A program made the position numbers and the translations under genes. From NCBI GenBank assembly GCA_900553175.1, contig USCH01000005.1, positions 1 to 59,966 of the forward strand: a DNA stretch of 59,966 nt. The letters are read 5' to 3'. The stretch is from an uncultured Alistipes sp. GTDB taxonomy: Bacteria > Bacteroidota > Bacteroidia > Bacteroidales > Rikenellaceae. Positions 27,369 through 35,979 of the stretch are shown here, piece after piece. The notes below the pieces were generated by a model that saw only the letters and a program-made list of their open reading frames with translations, did no database searches and was not told the origin of the DNA. Position 1 is the first letter of the stretch; each line of letters begins with the position of its first letter.

Positions 27369-28577
27369 TTACCGCATGAGCAGCGACGAGTCGCCGTAGC
27401 TCAGGAAGCGGAAGCCGTGCGCGAGCGCGTAGTCGTAGATGCTGCGCCAGTCGTCGCCCGCGTAGGCGGCCACGAGCAGCAGCAGCGTCGACGAGGGCTG
27501 GTGGAAGTTGGTGACGATGCGGCTGACGATGCGGAATTCGTAGCCCAGGGGCGTAATCATGATCTGCGTGGAGGCTTTCAGCCGGTCGAGCCCCTGCGCC
27601 TCCATCCACCCCAGCAGCTCCGCCAGCGCCTCGCGCCCCGTGAATTCGTGCGGGAGGTCGTAGAGCTCCCATTGTCCGATCACCCGGTCGGTGTCGGGCG
27701 TTCCGCTGCGGCGGATGCGCCAGGCCAGTGCCGCGAGCGATTCGAGCGTGCGCACCGAGGTGGTCCCCACGGCCGTGATCCGGCCCCACTTCTCGAGCAG
27801 CCGCGCCACCGTGCTGCGCCGCACCTCGAAATGTTCGGTGTGCATCGCATGACATGCGGCGTTCTCCTCCTTGACGGGCAGGAACGTGCCCGCTCCGACA
27901 TGGAGCGTCACCTCCTCGAATTCGAATCCGCGCTCCCGCATTCCGGCGATGAGTTCGGGTGTGAAGTGCAGCCCGGCGGTGGGGGCGGCCACCGAACCCT
28001 CGAATTTCGAGTAGACGGTCTGGTAGCGGGTGTCGTCGATCGCCTCGCTCTCGCGGTTCAGATAGGGCGGGATGGGGGTGCGCCCCAGGTGCTCGAGCAG
28101 CTGCCCGAAAGTGAGCGCTGCATTCCATTCGAAGCGCACGATCCGCTCGCGGCCGCTCTCGCCCGCCGGGAAGGCCCGCAGCTGTCCGGGGTGTCCGTCG
28201 AAGGTGAAGTCGGCCGCGATGAAGCCCTCCTTCCACTTTTTCGCGTTGCCCACGATGCACGACCACTCGCAGCTGCCCGTGGCGGCGAAGGCCCGTTCGT
28301 AGTCGGCCGGGGCGTGCGGTTCGAGGCAGAAGACCTCGATGCGGGCCCCCGAGGGCTTGTGCATGATGATCCGGGCGCGGATCACCCGCGTGTTGTTGAA
28401 GACCAGCAGTTCGCCGGCGGGCAGCCTGTCGCCCAGATCGGAGAAGCGGCCCTCGTCGATGGTGCCGCCGTGCCAGACGAGCAGTTTCGAGGCGCTTCGC
28501 TCCGGGAGCGGGTATTTGGCGATGCGCTCGTCGGGCAGCGGATAGTCGAAGTCGTTGATGTCGATGTGTCGTTCCAT
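27369..28577 (-). CDS. queA: S-adenosylmethionine:tRNA ribosyltransferase-isomerase QueA
   Basis: A 402-residue enzyme that makes epoxyqueuosine from preQ1-tRNA and SAM. Conserved segments: FDYPLPDERIAKYPLPERSASKLLV, LLVFNNTRVIRAR, KFEGSVAAPTAGLHFTPELI, VGAGTFLPVK, HFEVRR, GTTSVRTLES and TNFHQPSSTLLLLVAAY. Length is at the long end of the family because of a segment near 240-290. It is divergent from the ECF sigma gene. Confidence 0.96.
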   Translation of the reverse strand: MERHIDINDFDYPLPDERIAKYPLPERSASKLLVWHGGTIDEGRFSDLGDRLPAGELLVFNNTRVIRARIIMHKPSGARIEVFCLEPHAPADYERAFAATGSCEWSCIVGNAKKWKEGFIAADFTFDGHPGQLRAFPAGESGRERIVRFEWNAALTFGQLLEHLGRTPIPPYLNRESEAIDDTRYQTVYSKFEGSVAAPTAGLHFTPELIAGMRERGFEFEEVTLHVGAGTFLPVKEENAACHAMHTEHFEVRRSTVARLLEKWGRITAVGTTSVRTLESLAALAWRIRRSGTPDTDRVIGQWELYDLPHEFTGREALAELLGWMEAQGLDRLKASTQIMITPLGYEFRIVSRIVTNFHQPSSTLLLLVAAYAGDDWRSIYDYALAHGFRFLSYGDSSLLMR

Positions 28578-28604
28578 GGCATGTTGGCGGTTGAATGTGC
28601 GGTG

Positions 28605-28612
28605 CAAAATTA
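28605..28612 (-). promoter_or_regulatory. -7 box of queA
   Basis: TAATTTTG on the minus strand, 27 nt before the queA ATG; leader about 22 nt. It is divergent from the sigma-factor box 12 nt away. Confidence 0.55.
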
Positions 28613-28624
28613 CGAAAAAACCGA

Positions 28625-28632
28625 TACCTTTG
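28625..28632 (+). promoter_or_regulatory. -7 box of the ECF sigma gene
   Basis: TACCTTTG, about 41 nt before the ATG at 28674. AGGGAG at about 28661-28666 gives one of the few Shine-Dalgarno-like sites of the window. Confidence 0.5.
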
Positions 28633-28673
28633 TTACAAATCGGTCCCTTCATGCGTCTTAAGGGAGAACAGCG

Positions 28674-29156
28674 ATGAAACCGCACACTTTCGAAAACGTC
28701 GTCCTGCCGCTCGGCGGAACCATGCACCGGCTGGCCCGGGCCCTGCTCGCCGACAAGGCCGGGGCCGATGATCTGGTGCAGGACGTCCTCGAGCGGCTCT
28801 GGCTCCGGCGCGACGCACTCGGGCAGGTGAGCAACCCCTCGGCCTTCGTCCTGCGCAGCGTGCGCAATGCCTGCTACGACGTCCTGCGCCGGCGGGAGCT
28901 GCGGCGCACCGAGCCGATCGATGCGGCGGCCGCACGGAGTGCCGATGTCCCTTGCGACGACGCCGAGCTGCTGCGGGCGGCGATGCGGACGCTCGCTCCG
29001 ATCCAGCGCGAAGTCTTCGTCCTGCGCGACGTCGAAGGGTACGAATTCCGCGAAATCGCCGAAACGCTCGACCTGACCGAAGCGAACGTGCGCGTCATCC
29101 TTTCGCGGACGCGCCGTCTGCTGGCCGAACGAATCAAAACAATGGATGCCTTATGA
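28674..29156 (+). CDS. ECF-type RNA polymerase sigma factor
   Basis: A 160-residue sigma factor. Region 2 (MHRLARALLADKAGADDLVQDVLERLW, residues 17-43) and region 4 (LAPIQREVFVLRDVEGYEFREIAETLDL then VRVILSRTRRLLAERI) are intact. It heads a four-gene unit with a coupled small anti-sigma candidate, a beta-barrel protein and a DUF4252 protein. The stop overlaps the next start (ATGA, 29153-29156). Confidence 0.9.
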   Translation: MKPHTFENVVLPLGGTMHRLARALLADKAGADDLVQDVLERLWLRRDALGQVSNPSAFVLRSVRNACYDVLRRRELRRTEPIDAAAARSADVPCDDAELLRAAMRTLAPIQREVFVLRDVEGYEFREIAETLDLTEANVRVILSRTRRLLAERIKTMDAL

Positions 29157-29557
29157 ACGAAAACGACCGATTCATCCGGCGCTGGCTCGCCGCCGAAACC
29201 ACCCTCGACGAGGAGCGCCGGCTCTCCCGGCGCCTCGCCGATGCCTCCGATGCCGACAGCGCCGTCGCTGCGGTGCTGCGCGGCGCCGCAGCCCTGCGGG
29301 GCGAACCCGTGCCGTCGTTCCGCCGTCCCGCTCCGCGGCGGCGCCTCCTGGCGTGGAGCGCTGCGGCCGCCGTGCTGATCGCCGCTGCCACGTGGTTCGC
29401 CGCCCGCCCCACCGTTTACGGCTACATCGACGGCAGGCCCGTCACCGATGTCGACGAGGTGATCGCTGCCGCCGGGGCGCTCGAACGGCTCGACGATTTC
29501 GGCCGTATGCTCCAGGCCGCCGACTCCTTTACCTCCGCCATTCCTTCAAACCGATAG
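29153..29557 (+). CDS. Small single-pass membrane protein, candidate anti-sigma factor
   Basis: A 134-residue protein with a soluble N-terminus (1-60, MNENDRFIRRWLAAETTLDEERRL), one transmembrane helix (about 66-84) and a short periplasmic tail. Size, topology and the 4-nt overlap with the ECF sigma gene suggest an anti-sigma factor; the FecR periplasmic domain is missing, so it would not be a classical TonB-linked regulator. The assignment rests on context. Confidence 0.7.
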   Translation: MNENDRFIRRWLAAETTLDEERRLSRRLADASDADSAVAAVLRGAAALRGEPVPSFRRPAPRRRLLAWSAAAAVLIAAATWFAARPTVYGYIDGRPVTDVDEVIAAAGALERLDDFGRMLQAADSFTSAIPSNR

Positions 29558-29559
29558 CC

Positions 29560-30417
29560 ATGAAAACGATTCTCCCCCTCCTGCTGTCGCTCGCCCTGCC
29601 TCTTGCTGCTGCGGCCCATAGCGACGCCTCCGGCAAAAAACGCTCCCGAGCGGCCGCCAACACGACGCAATGCGCCCCGTATGCCGATGACGAACTCGTC
29701 CTCCGCCCGCAGGGGAGCCAGCTCCTGCTCGGAGTGGCGGGTTACGGCATCGTCCTCGGCGACCGGAATTCGGGCCGCCCGAGTGTCGTGACGAATGTCG
29801 ACGAACGCAAGGATAAACGGGTTTCGGTTTCGCTGCCTTTCTCCTCCATCGAACTGGGCTTCAATGTCCTTACGGGAGTCGACTATACCGGGGCCTGGGC
29901 CGGCGACGACGATTTTCTGGAACTGCGCACGGGCAAGAGCATCCACTTCGCCTTCCGCCCGCTCGACCTCAGCGTGGCGCTCGACCGCCGCAACCGGTTC
30001 CGTTTCGGATCGGGTCTGCGCTATGTCGCCGACAACTACTCCTTCATCGCTCCGCACACCCTTGCCCGCACCGATGGCGAGCTGCATCCGCTTCCGCTGG
30101 ACCCCGCACCCAAGAAGTCGAAATTCGTCACTTCGTGGATCGGCATTCCCGTGGAGTTCACCTTCGTCCCGGTCCGCCGCTTTCACATCTCGCTCTTCGC
30201 CGCGGGCGACGTGCTGCTCAAGGCCCACACCAAATACAAGAAGCCCAAGACCAAGCAGACGCTCGGCGGCTTCTCGCAGTGGCGCTGCACGGCGGGCGTC
30301 TCGGTCACCTACCGCGGACTCGGCGTCTATGCCTCCTATTCGCCCACTCCGCTCTTCGAGAGCGGCGCCGGCCCCAAGACGCATACGATGTCGGTCGGCC
30401 TCGCATTCGGATTCTGA
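29560..30417 (+). CDS. Putative outer-membrane beta-barrel protein
   Basis: A 285-residue secreted protein (signal peptide MKTILPLLLSLALPLAAAA). The remainder alternates hydrophobic and polar residues and ends YSPTPLFESG...MSVGLAFGF with a terminal Phe, as in small Bacteroidetes beta-barrels. No enzymatic motif was seen. It follows the anti-sigma candidate by 2 nt and is probably a target or sensor of the ECF unit. Confidence 0.75.
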   Translation: MKTILPLLLSLALPLAAAAHSDASGKKRSRAAANTTQCAPYADDELVLRPQGSQLLLGVAGYGIVLGDRNSGRPSVVTNVDERKDKRVSVSLPFSSIELGFNVLTGVDYTGAWAGDDDFLELRTGKSIHFAFRPLDLSVALDRRNRFRFGSGLRYVADNYSFIAPHTLARTDGELHPLPLDPAPKKSKFVTSWIGIPVEFTFVPVRRFHISLFAAGDVLLKAHTKYKKPKTKQTLGGFSQWRCTAGVSVTYRGLGVYASYSPTPLFESGAGPKTHTMSVGLAFGF

Positions 30418-30430
30418 AAAGACGCGTTCC

Positions 30431-30904
30431 ATGAAACGGATCTTTCTGACCCTGCTCCTCTGTTTGCCGCTCGCAGCGGCTGCTGAGACGCTCTCGCTCC
30501 GAAGTTTCTACGACCGCTATGCCGGATGCGACGGATACCGGACCCTGCTGCTCGGCCGCCGCATGATGCAGATGGCCGCCCGCAACACCTCCGACGAAAG
30601 CCTGCACCGCCTGATGGATGGCATCGACGAAATCTTCATGGTGACGGCGCCCGCTTCCGACGAGGGCTTCGAACGGTCGGCCCGCAGCCTGACCGATGGA
30701 TTCGAGCTCCTCTCGCGGATCGACGAGGAGGGGCAGTCGACCTCTTTCTTCCTGCGCGAGCCCGATTCCGGCGACGGTCCGATCGAATTCCTGATGCTCT
30801 CCTCCGATGGATGCGAACGGGTCGTGCTCTGCGTGCGCGGACGTTTCGATGTCCGTCAGATCGCCCGTCTGTCGGCCCTGCTCCCCTCGTTCGGACAGCC
30901 GTGA
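30431..30904 (+). CDS. DUF4252 domain periplasmic protein
   Basis: A 157-residue exported protein (signal peptide MKRIFLTLLLCLPLAAAAE). The body matches DUF4252 as found next to ECF sigma genes in Bacteroidales (SLRSFYDRYAGCDGYRTLLLG; ERVVLCVRGRFDVRQIARLS). Function unknown. It is last gene of the sigma/anti-sigma/barrel unit, 13 nt after the barrel gene. Confidence 0.75.
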   Translation: MKRIFLTLLLCLPLAAAAETLSLRSFYDRYAGCDGYRTLLLGRRMMQMAARNTSDESLHRLMDGIDEIFMVTAPASDEGFERSARSLTDGFELLSRIDEEGQSTSFFLREPDSGDGPIEFLMLSSDGCERVVLCVRGRFDVRQIARLSALLPSFGQP

Positions 30905-30926
30905 CGCCGCTTTCTCCCCGTGTGTG

Positions 30927-30964
30927 CACGAGACGGTCGACTTTCGGGTCGGCCGTCTTTCGTG
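30927..30964 (+). terminator. Terminator after the DUF4252 gene
   Basis: ACGAGACGGTCGA and TCGGCCGTCTTTCGT form an imperfect stem with a short T-rich segment; it is immediately upstream of the nadB promoter. Confidence 0.45.
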
Positions 30965-30980
30965 TCCGGCAAAAAATCAC

Positions 30981-30988
30981 TATCTTTG
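30981..30988 (+). promoter_or_regulatory. -7 box of nadB
   Basis: TATCTTTG, 24 nt before the nadB ATG; leader about 19 nt. Confidence 0.6.
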
Positions 30989-31012
30989 CGTCGCTTTAAA
31001 GCTATCGAACCC

Positions 31013-32572
31013 ATGAAAACCGATTTTCTGGTCATCGGCTCCGGCGCTGCGGGTCTTTCGTTCGCGCTCAAGGCTGCCGCTGCGGGACATGTCACCGTCG
31101 TCACCAAGGGAGAAATGCAGGAGTGCAACACCAACTATGCCCAGGGAGGCATCTGCTCGGTGACCTATGCCCCGGACACCTTCGAGAAGCACATCCGCGA
31201 CACGCTGGTGTGCGGTGCCGGGAAGTGCGACCCCGAAGCCGTCGAACTGGTCGTGCGGCGCGCGCCCGAACTGATCGCCGACCTCATCGCCTGGGGTACG
31301 CGTTTCGACAAGACGCCCGACGGCCGCTTCGAACTCAACCGCGAGGGCGGGCATACCGAGCATCGCATCCTGCACCACGAAGACCTCACGGGGGCCGAGA
31401 TCGAGCGGGCGCTCGTGGAGTCGGTGCGCCGCCATCCGAACATCGACGTGCTGGAGCACCATTTCGCCGTCGACCTGCTGACGCAGCACCACCTCGGCGA
31501 ATTCGTCACGCGGCACACGCGGGGGCTGGCCTGCTTCGGAGCCTATGTGCTCGACGAGCGGACCCACGCCATCGAGACCATGCTCGCCCGATTCACCGTC
31601 GTGGCGACGGGCGGCTGCGGCAACATCTACTCCTCGACGTCGAATCCCGTCGTGGCGACGGGCGACGGCATCGCCATGTGCCACCGGGCCAAGGCCCTGA
31701 CCGAGAACATGGAGTTCATCCAGTTCCACCCGACGACGCTCTACAACCCGGGCGAGAAGCCCAACTTCCTCATCACGGAGGCCATGCGCGGCTTCGGAGC
31801 CATCCTGCGCCTCCAGTCGGGCGAGGAGTTCATGGACAAGTACCACCCCATGAAGTCGCTGGCCCCGCGCGACGTGGTGGCCCGGGCCATCTACAGCGAA
31901 ATGACGCGCCGCGGCGAAGATTTCGTCTACTTGGACGTTACGCACAAGGACCCCGAGTCGGTCCGCAGCCACTTCCCCAATATTTACGAGAAGTGCAAGT
32001 CCATCGGTATCGACATCACGCGCGACTGGATTCCCGTGACGCCGGCGGCCCACTACTGCTGCGGCGGGGTGAAGGTCGACACCAACGGAGAAACCTCCGT
32101 CAGGCGGCTGTACGCCCTGGGCGAAACGTCGTGCACGGGGCTGCACGGGGCCAACCGTCTGGCTTCGAACTCCCTGATCGAGGCGGTCGTTTACGGCGAC
32201 CAGGCGGCCCGCCACACCTCGCAGCTGCTCGGCAAGGTCGATTTCCAGGAGGGTATTCCCGACTGGGACTTCGAGGGCACGCAGCGCACCGAGGAGATGC
32301 TCATGCTCATCCAGTCGAAGCGCGAGGTGCAGCAGATCATGTCCAACTACGTGGGCATCGTGCGTTCGAACCTCTCGCTCAAGCGGGCCATGCGGCGCCT
32401 CTCGATCCTCTACGAAGAGACCGAGGAGCTCTACGGCAAGACCAAACCCAACCGCGAGCTGTGCGAATTGAGGAATATGATCGCCGTGGCCTATCTGGTC
32501 ATCAAGCAGGGCCGCGAGATCAAGGAGTCGGTCGGCTGCCACTACAACATAGACTATCCCAAAGAGAATTAA
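31013..32572 (+). CDS. nadB: L-aspartate oxidase
   Basis: A 519-residue FAD enzyme oxidising aspartate to iminoaspartate, the first step of de novo NAD synthesis. FAD-binding IGSGAAGLSFALKAA (8-22), the substrate-loop NYAQGGICSV (37-46), HTEHRILHHEDLTG, ATGGCGNIYSSTSNP, the active-site HPTTLYNPG, AMRGFGAILR, CCGGVKVDTNGETSV and GETSCTGLHGANRLASNSLIEAVVYG all fit NadB/SdhA flavoproteins; the absence of a fumarate-reductase partner and the sequence HPTTL indicate NadB. nadA and nadC are not in the window. Confidence 0.95.
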   Translation: MKTDFLVIGSGAAGLSFALKAAAAGHVTVVTKGEMQECNTNYAQGGICSVTYAPDTFEKHIRDTLVCGAGKCDPEAVELVVRRAPELIADLIAWGTRFDKTPDGRFELNREGGHTEHRILHHEDLTGAEIERALVESVRRHPNIDVLEHHFAVDLLTQHHLGEFVTRHTRGLACFGAYVLDERTHAIETMLARFTVVATGGCGNIYSSTSNPVVATGDGIAMCHRAKALTENMEFIQFHPTTLYNPGEKPNFLITEAMRGFGAILRLQSGEEFMDKYHPMKSLAPRDVVARAIYSEMTRRGEDFVYLDVTHKDPESVRSHFPNIYEKCKSIGIDITRDWIPVTPAAHYCCGGVKVDTNGETSVRRLYALGETSCTGLHGANRLASNSLIEAVVYGDQAARHTSQLLGKVDFQEGIPDWDFEGTQRTEEMLMLIQSKREVQQIMSNYVGIVRSNLSLKRAMRRLSILYEETEELYGKTKPNRELCELRNMIAVAYLVIKQGREIKESVGCHYNIDYPKEN

Positions 32573-32690
32573 AAATGAAAAATTAAGAATTGAAAATCAT
32601 TTTTCCGGAAGTCGGCCTTGCAGCAGAGCAGGGCACCGCTCTGTTCCCGACCTTCGCGATTTTTAATTTTTCATTCTTAATTTTTAATTA
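32566..32690. repeat. AT-rich imperfect inverted repeat between nadB and prfC
   Basis: A left arm rich in AATTAAAAATG (about 32569-32600) and a right arm rich in TTTTTAATTTTTCATT (about 32658-32690) are roughly complementary over 32 nt. They flank a GC-rich core with a hairpin (CAGAGCAGGG / CCGCTCTGTTC). In a genome of this GC content such A/T blocks stand out. No protein is encoded. Confidence 0.75.
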
Positions 32691-32696
32691 CCGACT

Positions 32697-34280
32697 ATGG
32701 CTTTACACGACGAAATAGCGCGCCGCCGCACCTTTGCGGTGATCGCCCACCCCGATGCGGGCAAGACGACCCTCACCGAAAAACTGCTGCTCTTCGGCGG
32801 CGCCATCCACGTGGCCGGGGCCGTGAAGAGCAACAAGATCAAGAAGGGCGCCACGTCGGACTTCATGGAGATCGAGCGCCAGCGCGGCATCTCGGTGGCC
32901 ACGGCCGTCATGGGCTTCGAATACGCCGGCTGCAAGATCAACATCCTCGACACGCCGGGTCACGAGGACTTCGCCGAGGACACCTACCGCACGCTCACGG
33001 CCGTCGATTCGGTCATCATCGTCATCGACGGCGCCAAGGGCGTCGAGGCGCAGACGCGCAAACTCATGGAGGTATGCCGCATGCGCCGGACGCCCGTCAT
33101 GGTCTTCATCAACAAACTGGACCGCCCGTCGAAGGAGCCGTTCGACCTCCTGGACGAGGTGGAGAAGGAGCTGCACATCCGCGTGCGGCCGCTGGCGTTC
33201 CCCATTTCGAACGGCCCGACGTTCAAGGGGGTCTACAACCTCTACGAAAAGAATCTGTCGCTCTTCACGTCGGACGAGAAACTGACGGCCGACGCCTCGA
33301 CCGTCGAAATCGACGACCTGACGTCGCCGCTGCTCGCACAGCACGTCGGCGAAAAGCTGGCCGGTCAGCTGCGGCAGGATGTCGAGCTGGTGGAGGGCGT
33401 CTACGATCCGTTCGACCGCGACGCCTACCTGCGGGGCGAGCTGGCTCCCGTTTTCTTCGGGTCGGCGGTCAACAATTTCGGCGTGCGCGAGCTGCTGGAG
33501 TGCTTCGTGCGCATCGCCCCCTCGCCGCGTCCGGCTTCGACCGAAACGCGGACCGTGGAGCCGCAGGAGAGCAGGATGACGGGCTTCGTCTTCAAGATAC
33601 ACGCCAACATGGACCCCAACCACCGCGACCGCATCGCCTTTCTGAAGATCTGTTCGGGCACGTTCGAACGCAACCGCAACTACCTCCACGTGCGCAGCGG
33701 CAAGCAGATGAAGTTCTCGTCACCCACGGCTTTCATGGCCGAGAAGAAGTCGGTCATCGACTTCGCCTATCCGGGCGACATCGTGGGTCTGCACGACACG
33801 GGCAACTTCAAGATCGGCGACACCTTCACCGAGGGCGAACGGCTCAAATTCACGGGCATCCCTTCGTTCGCGCCCGAACAGTTCCGCTACATCGAGAATG
33901 CCGATCCGATGAAATTCAAGCAGCTGGCCAAAGGCATCGACCAGCTTATGGACGAGGGCGTGGCGCAGCTCTTCACCTCCTCGCTCAACGGCCGCAAGAT
34001 CATCGGCACGGTCGGCGCGCTCCAGTTCGAGGTGATCCAGTACCGTCTGGAGCACGAATACAACGCCTCGTGCCGCTGGGAGCCCATTTCGATCTACAAG
34101 GCCTGCTGGATCGAGAGCGACAATGCCGCGCAGCTGGCCGACTTCAAGAAGCGCAAGCACACCAACATGGCCGTCGACAAGCACGGCCGCGACGTCTTCC
34201 TGGCCGACACGAGCTATGCGTTGGCGCTGGCCCGGGAAAATTTCAAGGATATTCGGTTCAGTTTCGCGTCGGAATTCTGA
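32697..34280 (+). CDS. prfC: Peptide chain release factor 3
   Basis: A 527-residue GTPase that removes RF1/RF2 from the ribosome after peptide release. G1 AHPDAGKTT (17-25), the switch I region with the RF3-specific KGATSDFMEIERQRGISV, G3 DTPGHEDF, G4 NKLDR and G5, then domains II and III with GTVGALQFEVIQYRLEHEY. Length is standard. It has no -7 box of its own outside the AT-rich repeat, and a modest hairpin follows. Confidence 0.96.
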   Translation: MALHDEIARRRTFAVIAHPDAGKTTLTEKLLLFGGAIHVAGAVKSNKIKKGATSDFMEIERQRGISVATAVMGFEYAGCKINILDTPGHEDFAEDTYRTLTAVDSVIIVIDGAKGVEAQTRKLMEVCRMRRTPVMVFINKLDRPSKEPFDLLDEVEKELHIRVRPLAFPISNGPTFKGVYNLYEKNLSLFTSDEKLTADASTVEIDDLTSPLLAQHVGEKLAGQLRQDVELVEGVYDPFDRDAYLRGELAPVFFGSAVNNFGVRELLECFVRIAPSPRPASTETRTVEPQESRMTGFVFKIHANMDPNHRDRIAFLKICSGTFERNRNYLHVRSGKQMKFSSPTAFMAEKKSVIDFAYPGDIVGLHDTGNFKIGDTFTEGERLKFTGIPSFAPEQFRYIENADPMKFKQLAKGIDQLMDEGVAQLFTSSLNGRKIIGTVGALQFEVIQYRLEHEYNASCRWEPISIYKACWIESDNAAQLADFKKRKHTNMAVDKHGRDVFLADTSYALALARENFKDIRFSFASEF

Positions 34281-34292
34281 TCGGGCGGAATG

Positions 34293-34312
34293 CGCACCCT
34301 TTTGCGGGTGCG
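34293..34312 (+). terminator. Possible terminator of prfC
   Basis: CGCACCC and GGGTGCG with a TTTTGC loop, 12 nt after the prfC stop. There is no U-tract. Confidence 0.35.
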
Positions 34313-34470
34313 GAATGCCTCTCCCCTGCTTCGGGCTCCGGCGTGGCTTCGTCCCTTGTGCGGACACTTATGAGGGGCCCCGCCTCTCTCTTTCCGGCAT
34401 TGCCTCTTCCTCTTTTGTCCCCCTTCCGGCCGCTTCGTGCCTTGCAGGAGAGGGACTGCCGGCCGGGAAG

Positions 34471-35742
34471 TCAGCGCTGCGCATCGAGGTCGATCGTGCG
34501 GCCCGTCAGGCGGCTCTCCTCGGCGGCGAAGCAGATGCGGTGGCTCTCCACCGCTTCGCCGATCGGTGCGCGGAACGGATGGGCGGACGAATGCACGGCC
34601 TCGATGAAGTCCTCGATCAGCCGCAGGTCGGCGCCCGCATGGTAGGGCTGGCCGAAAAGGTCCGTAAAATCGTACTCGCGGACCTCTCCGCGGAAAGGAC
34701 GCACCGTCAGCCGCTGTTCGTCGCCTTCGATTTCGCCGCCCGTCAGGCGGATGCGCGTGCGGCGCAGGTCGTCGGCCGTGAGCATGTCCATCGTCAGGCT
34801 CACCGTGGCTCCGTCGGCCATCTCCAGAGCGAGCACCTGACGGTCCACCACGTCGTTGTCGCAGCGGAAGACGCAGCGTCCGTGCGGACCGCTGCGCAAT
34901 TCGTTCATGATCGCCTCGTCGAGGGTCGACCCTTCGGGGACGTCGAAATTCGAAATCCAGTCCCGGCGCACGAGGTAGAGGTCGCGGGCCGAGTAGGGGC
35001 ATTGCGCCTCCTGCCGGCAGTCGATGCAGCGTTCGGCGCTGCCTGCGGGGGCGTTTTCCGGACGGAACCATCCGAGCGAACCGAATGACGACAGCCTGCG
35101 GCAGCGGCTGCCGAGAATCCAGAGCAGAAAGTCGATGTCGTGGCAGCATTTGGCCAGCAGCATCGCATTGGCATCCTGCGTGCGGCGGAAGATGCCGCGC
35201 ACGTAGCTGTGCATGGCCCGGTCCAGCCCCACCGAGACGATGTGGTCGATCGAGACCACGCGCCCCAGCTCTCCCGAAGCGACGATCTCCCGGATTTTGC
35301 AGAAATAGGGGTGGTAGCGCAGCACGTAGCACACGCCGGCCAGAACACCGTGCCGACTGGCTGCACGTTCGATTTCGAGGCACTCGCCGAGTTGTTGGGC
35401 GACGGGTTTTTCGATCAGCACATGGTGTCCCGTGCGGATCGCCCGCAACACCGGATCGCGGTGCACGTCGTCGGGCGAGGCCACGAGCACGGCATCGGCA
35501 TCGATTCCGGCGCCGAACAGCTGCTCGTAACGGACGAAGCAGGCTTTGTCCGGAATGCCGAAAGCCTCGGCCACGGCCCGGCGGCGGGTGCCGTTGGGTT
35601 CCGCCACGGCGACGGGACGCAGGCGCTCGGGGTGCAGCCGGGCGTATTCGAGGTATTTGTTCGCGCGGTTTCCGGCTCCGATTACGGCCAGCCGCACCGG
35701 TTCGGAAGATGTACGCATTCGGTTCATGGTCGGGTATATCAT
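34471..35742 (-). CDS. Gfo/Idh/MocA family NAD(P)-dependent oxidoreductase (cytoplasmic)
   Basis: A 423-residue sugar-oxidoreductase type protein without a signal peptide. N-terminal Rossmann fold: IGAGNRA (21-27), then DAVLVASPDDVH and EKPVAQ (111-116). Catalytic-type residues K198 and H201/D203 are in KCCHDIDFLLW. A Cys cluster near 239-248 (CIDCRQEAQC) is found in a subset of the family and may bind metal. Alternative ATGs lie 5 and 8 codons in. It lies 237 nt downstream of the DUF1080 operon on the same strand and may be its cytoplasmic partner, which is inference. Confidence 0.85.
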   Translation of the reverse strand: MIYPTMNRMRTSSEPVRLAVIGAGNRANKYLEYARLHPERLRPVAVAEPNGTRRRAVAEAFGIPDKACFVRYEQLFGAGIDADAVLVASPDDVHRDPVLRAIRTGHHVLIEKPVAQQLGECLEIERAASRHGVLAGVCYVLRYHPYFCKIREIVASGELGRVVSIDHIVSVGLDRAMHSYVRGIFRRTQDANAMLLAKCCHDIDFLLWILGSRCRRLSSFGSLGWFRPENAPAGSAERCIDCRQEAQCPYSARDLYLVRRDWISNFDVPEGSTLDEAIMNELRSGPHGRCVFRCDNDVVDRQVLALEMADGATVSLTMDMLTADDLRRTRIRLTGGEIEGDEQRLTVRPFRGEVREYDFTDLFGQPYHAGADLRLIEDFIEAVHSSAHPFRAPIGEAVESHRICFAAEESRLTGRTIDLDAQR

Positions 35743-35979
35743 TCAAGGGACCGGCCGTTGAAAGCCGATCCCCGTTGTGCGGTTCGCTCGCTGCCGGTGG
35801 CGCCGGAGCGTCTGCCGCCGGATTTTTTCATTCGGTTTTATGTGCCTTTTCTCGTCTCGGCATGGCTCGTGCAAGCACGGCTCTGCGCTCGGTTTGTCGA
35901 AAAGGTCCGTTTCGGCGGGCGGCCGTTCCAAGATGCGTCCGGTCCGGAAACTCCCGGACCGGACGCACCTTGAAAGGAT
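35743..35979. other. Intergenic region between the DUF1080 operon and the second oxidoreductase
   Basis: 237 nt without an ORF of recognisable family. It contains the perfect hairpin at 35934-35967; the rest shows no promoter box matching TAnnTTTG in the minus direction. Confidence 0.5.
35934..35967 (-). terminator. Strong hairpin after the HEAT-DUF1080 gene
   Basis: TGCGTCCGGTCCGG and CCGGACCGGACGCA form a perfect 14-bp stem with a 6-nt loop, 12 nt past the stop. The sequence after it is not U-rich. Confidence 0.55.
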
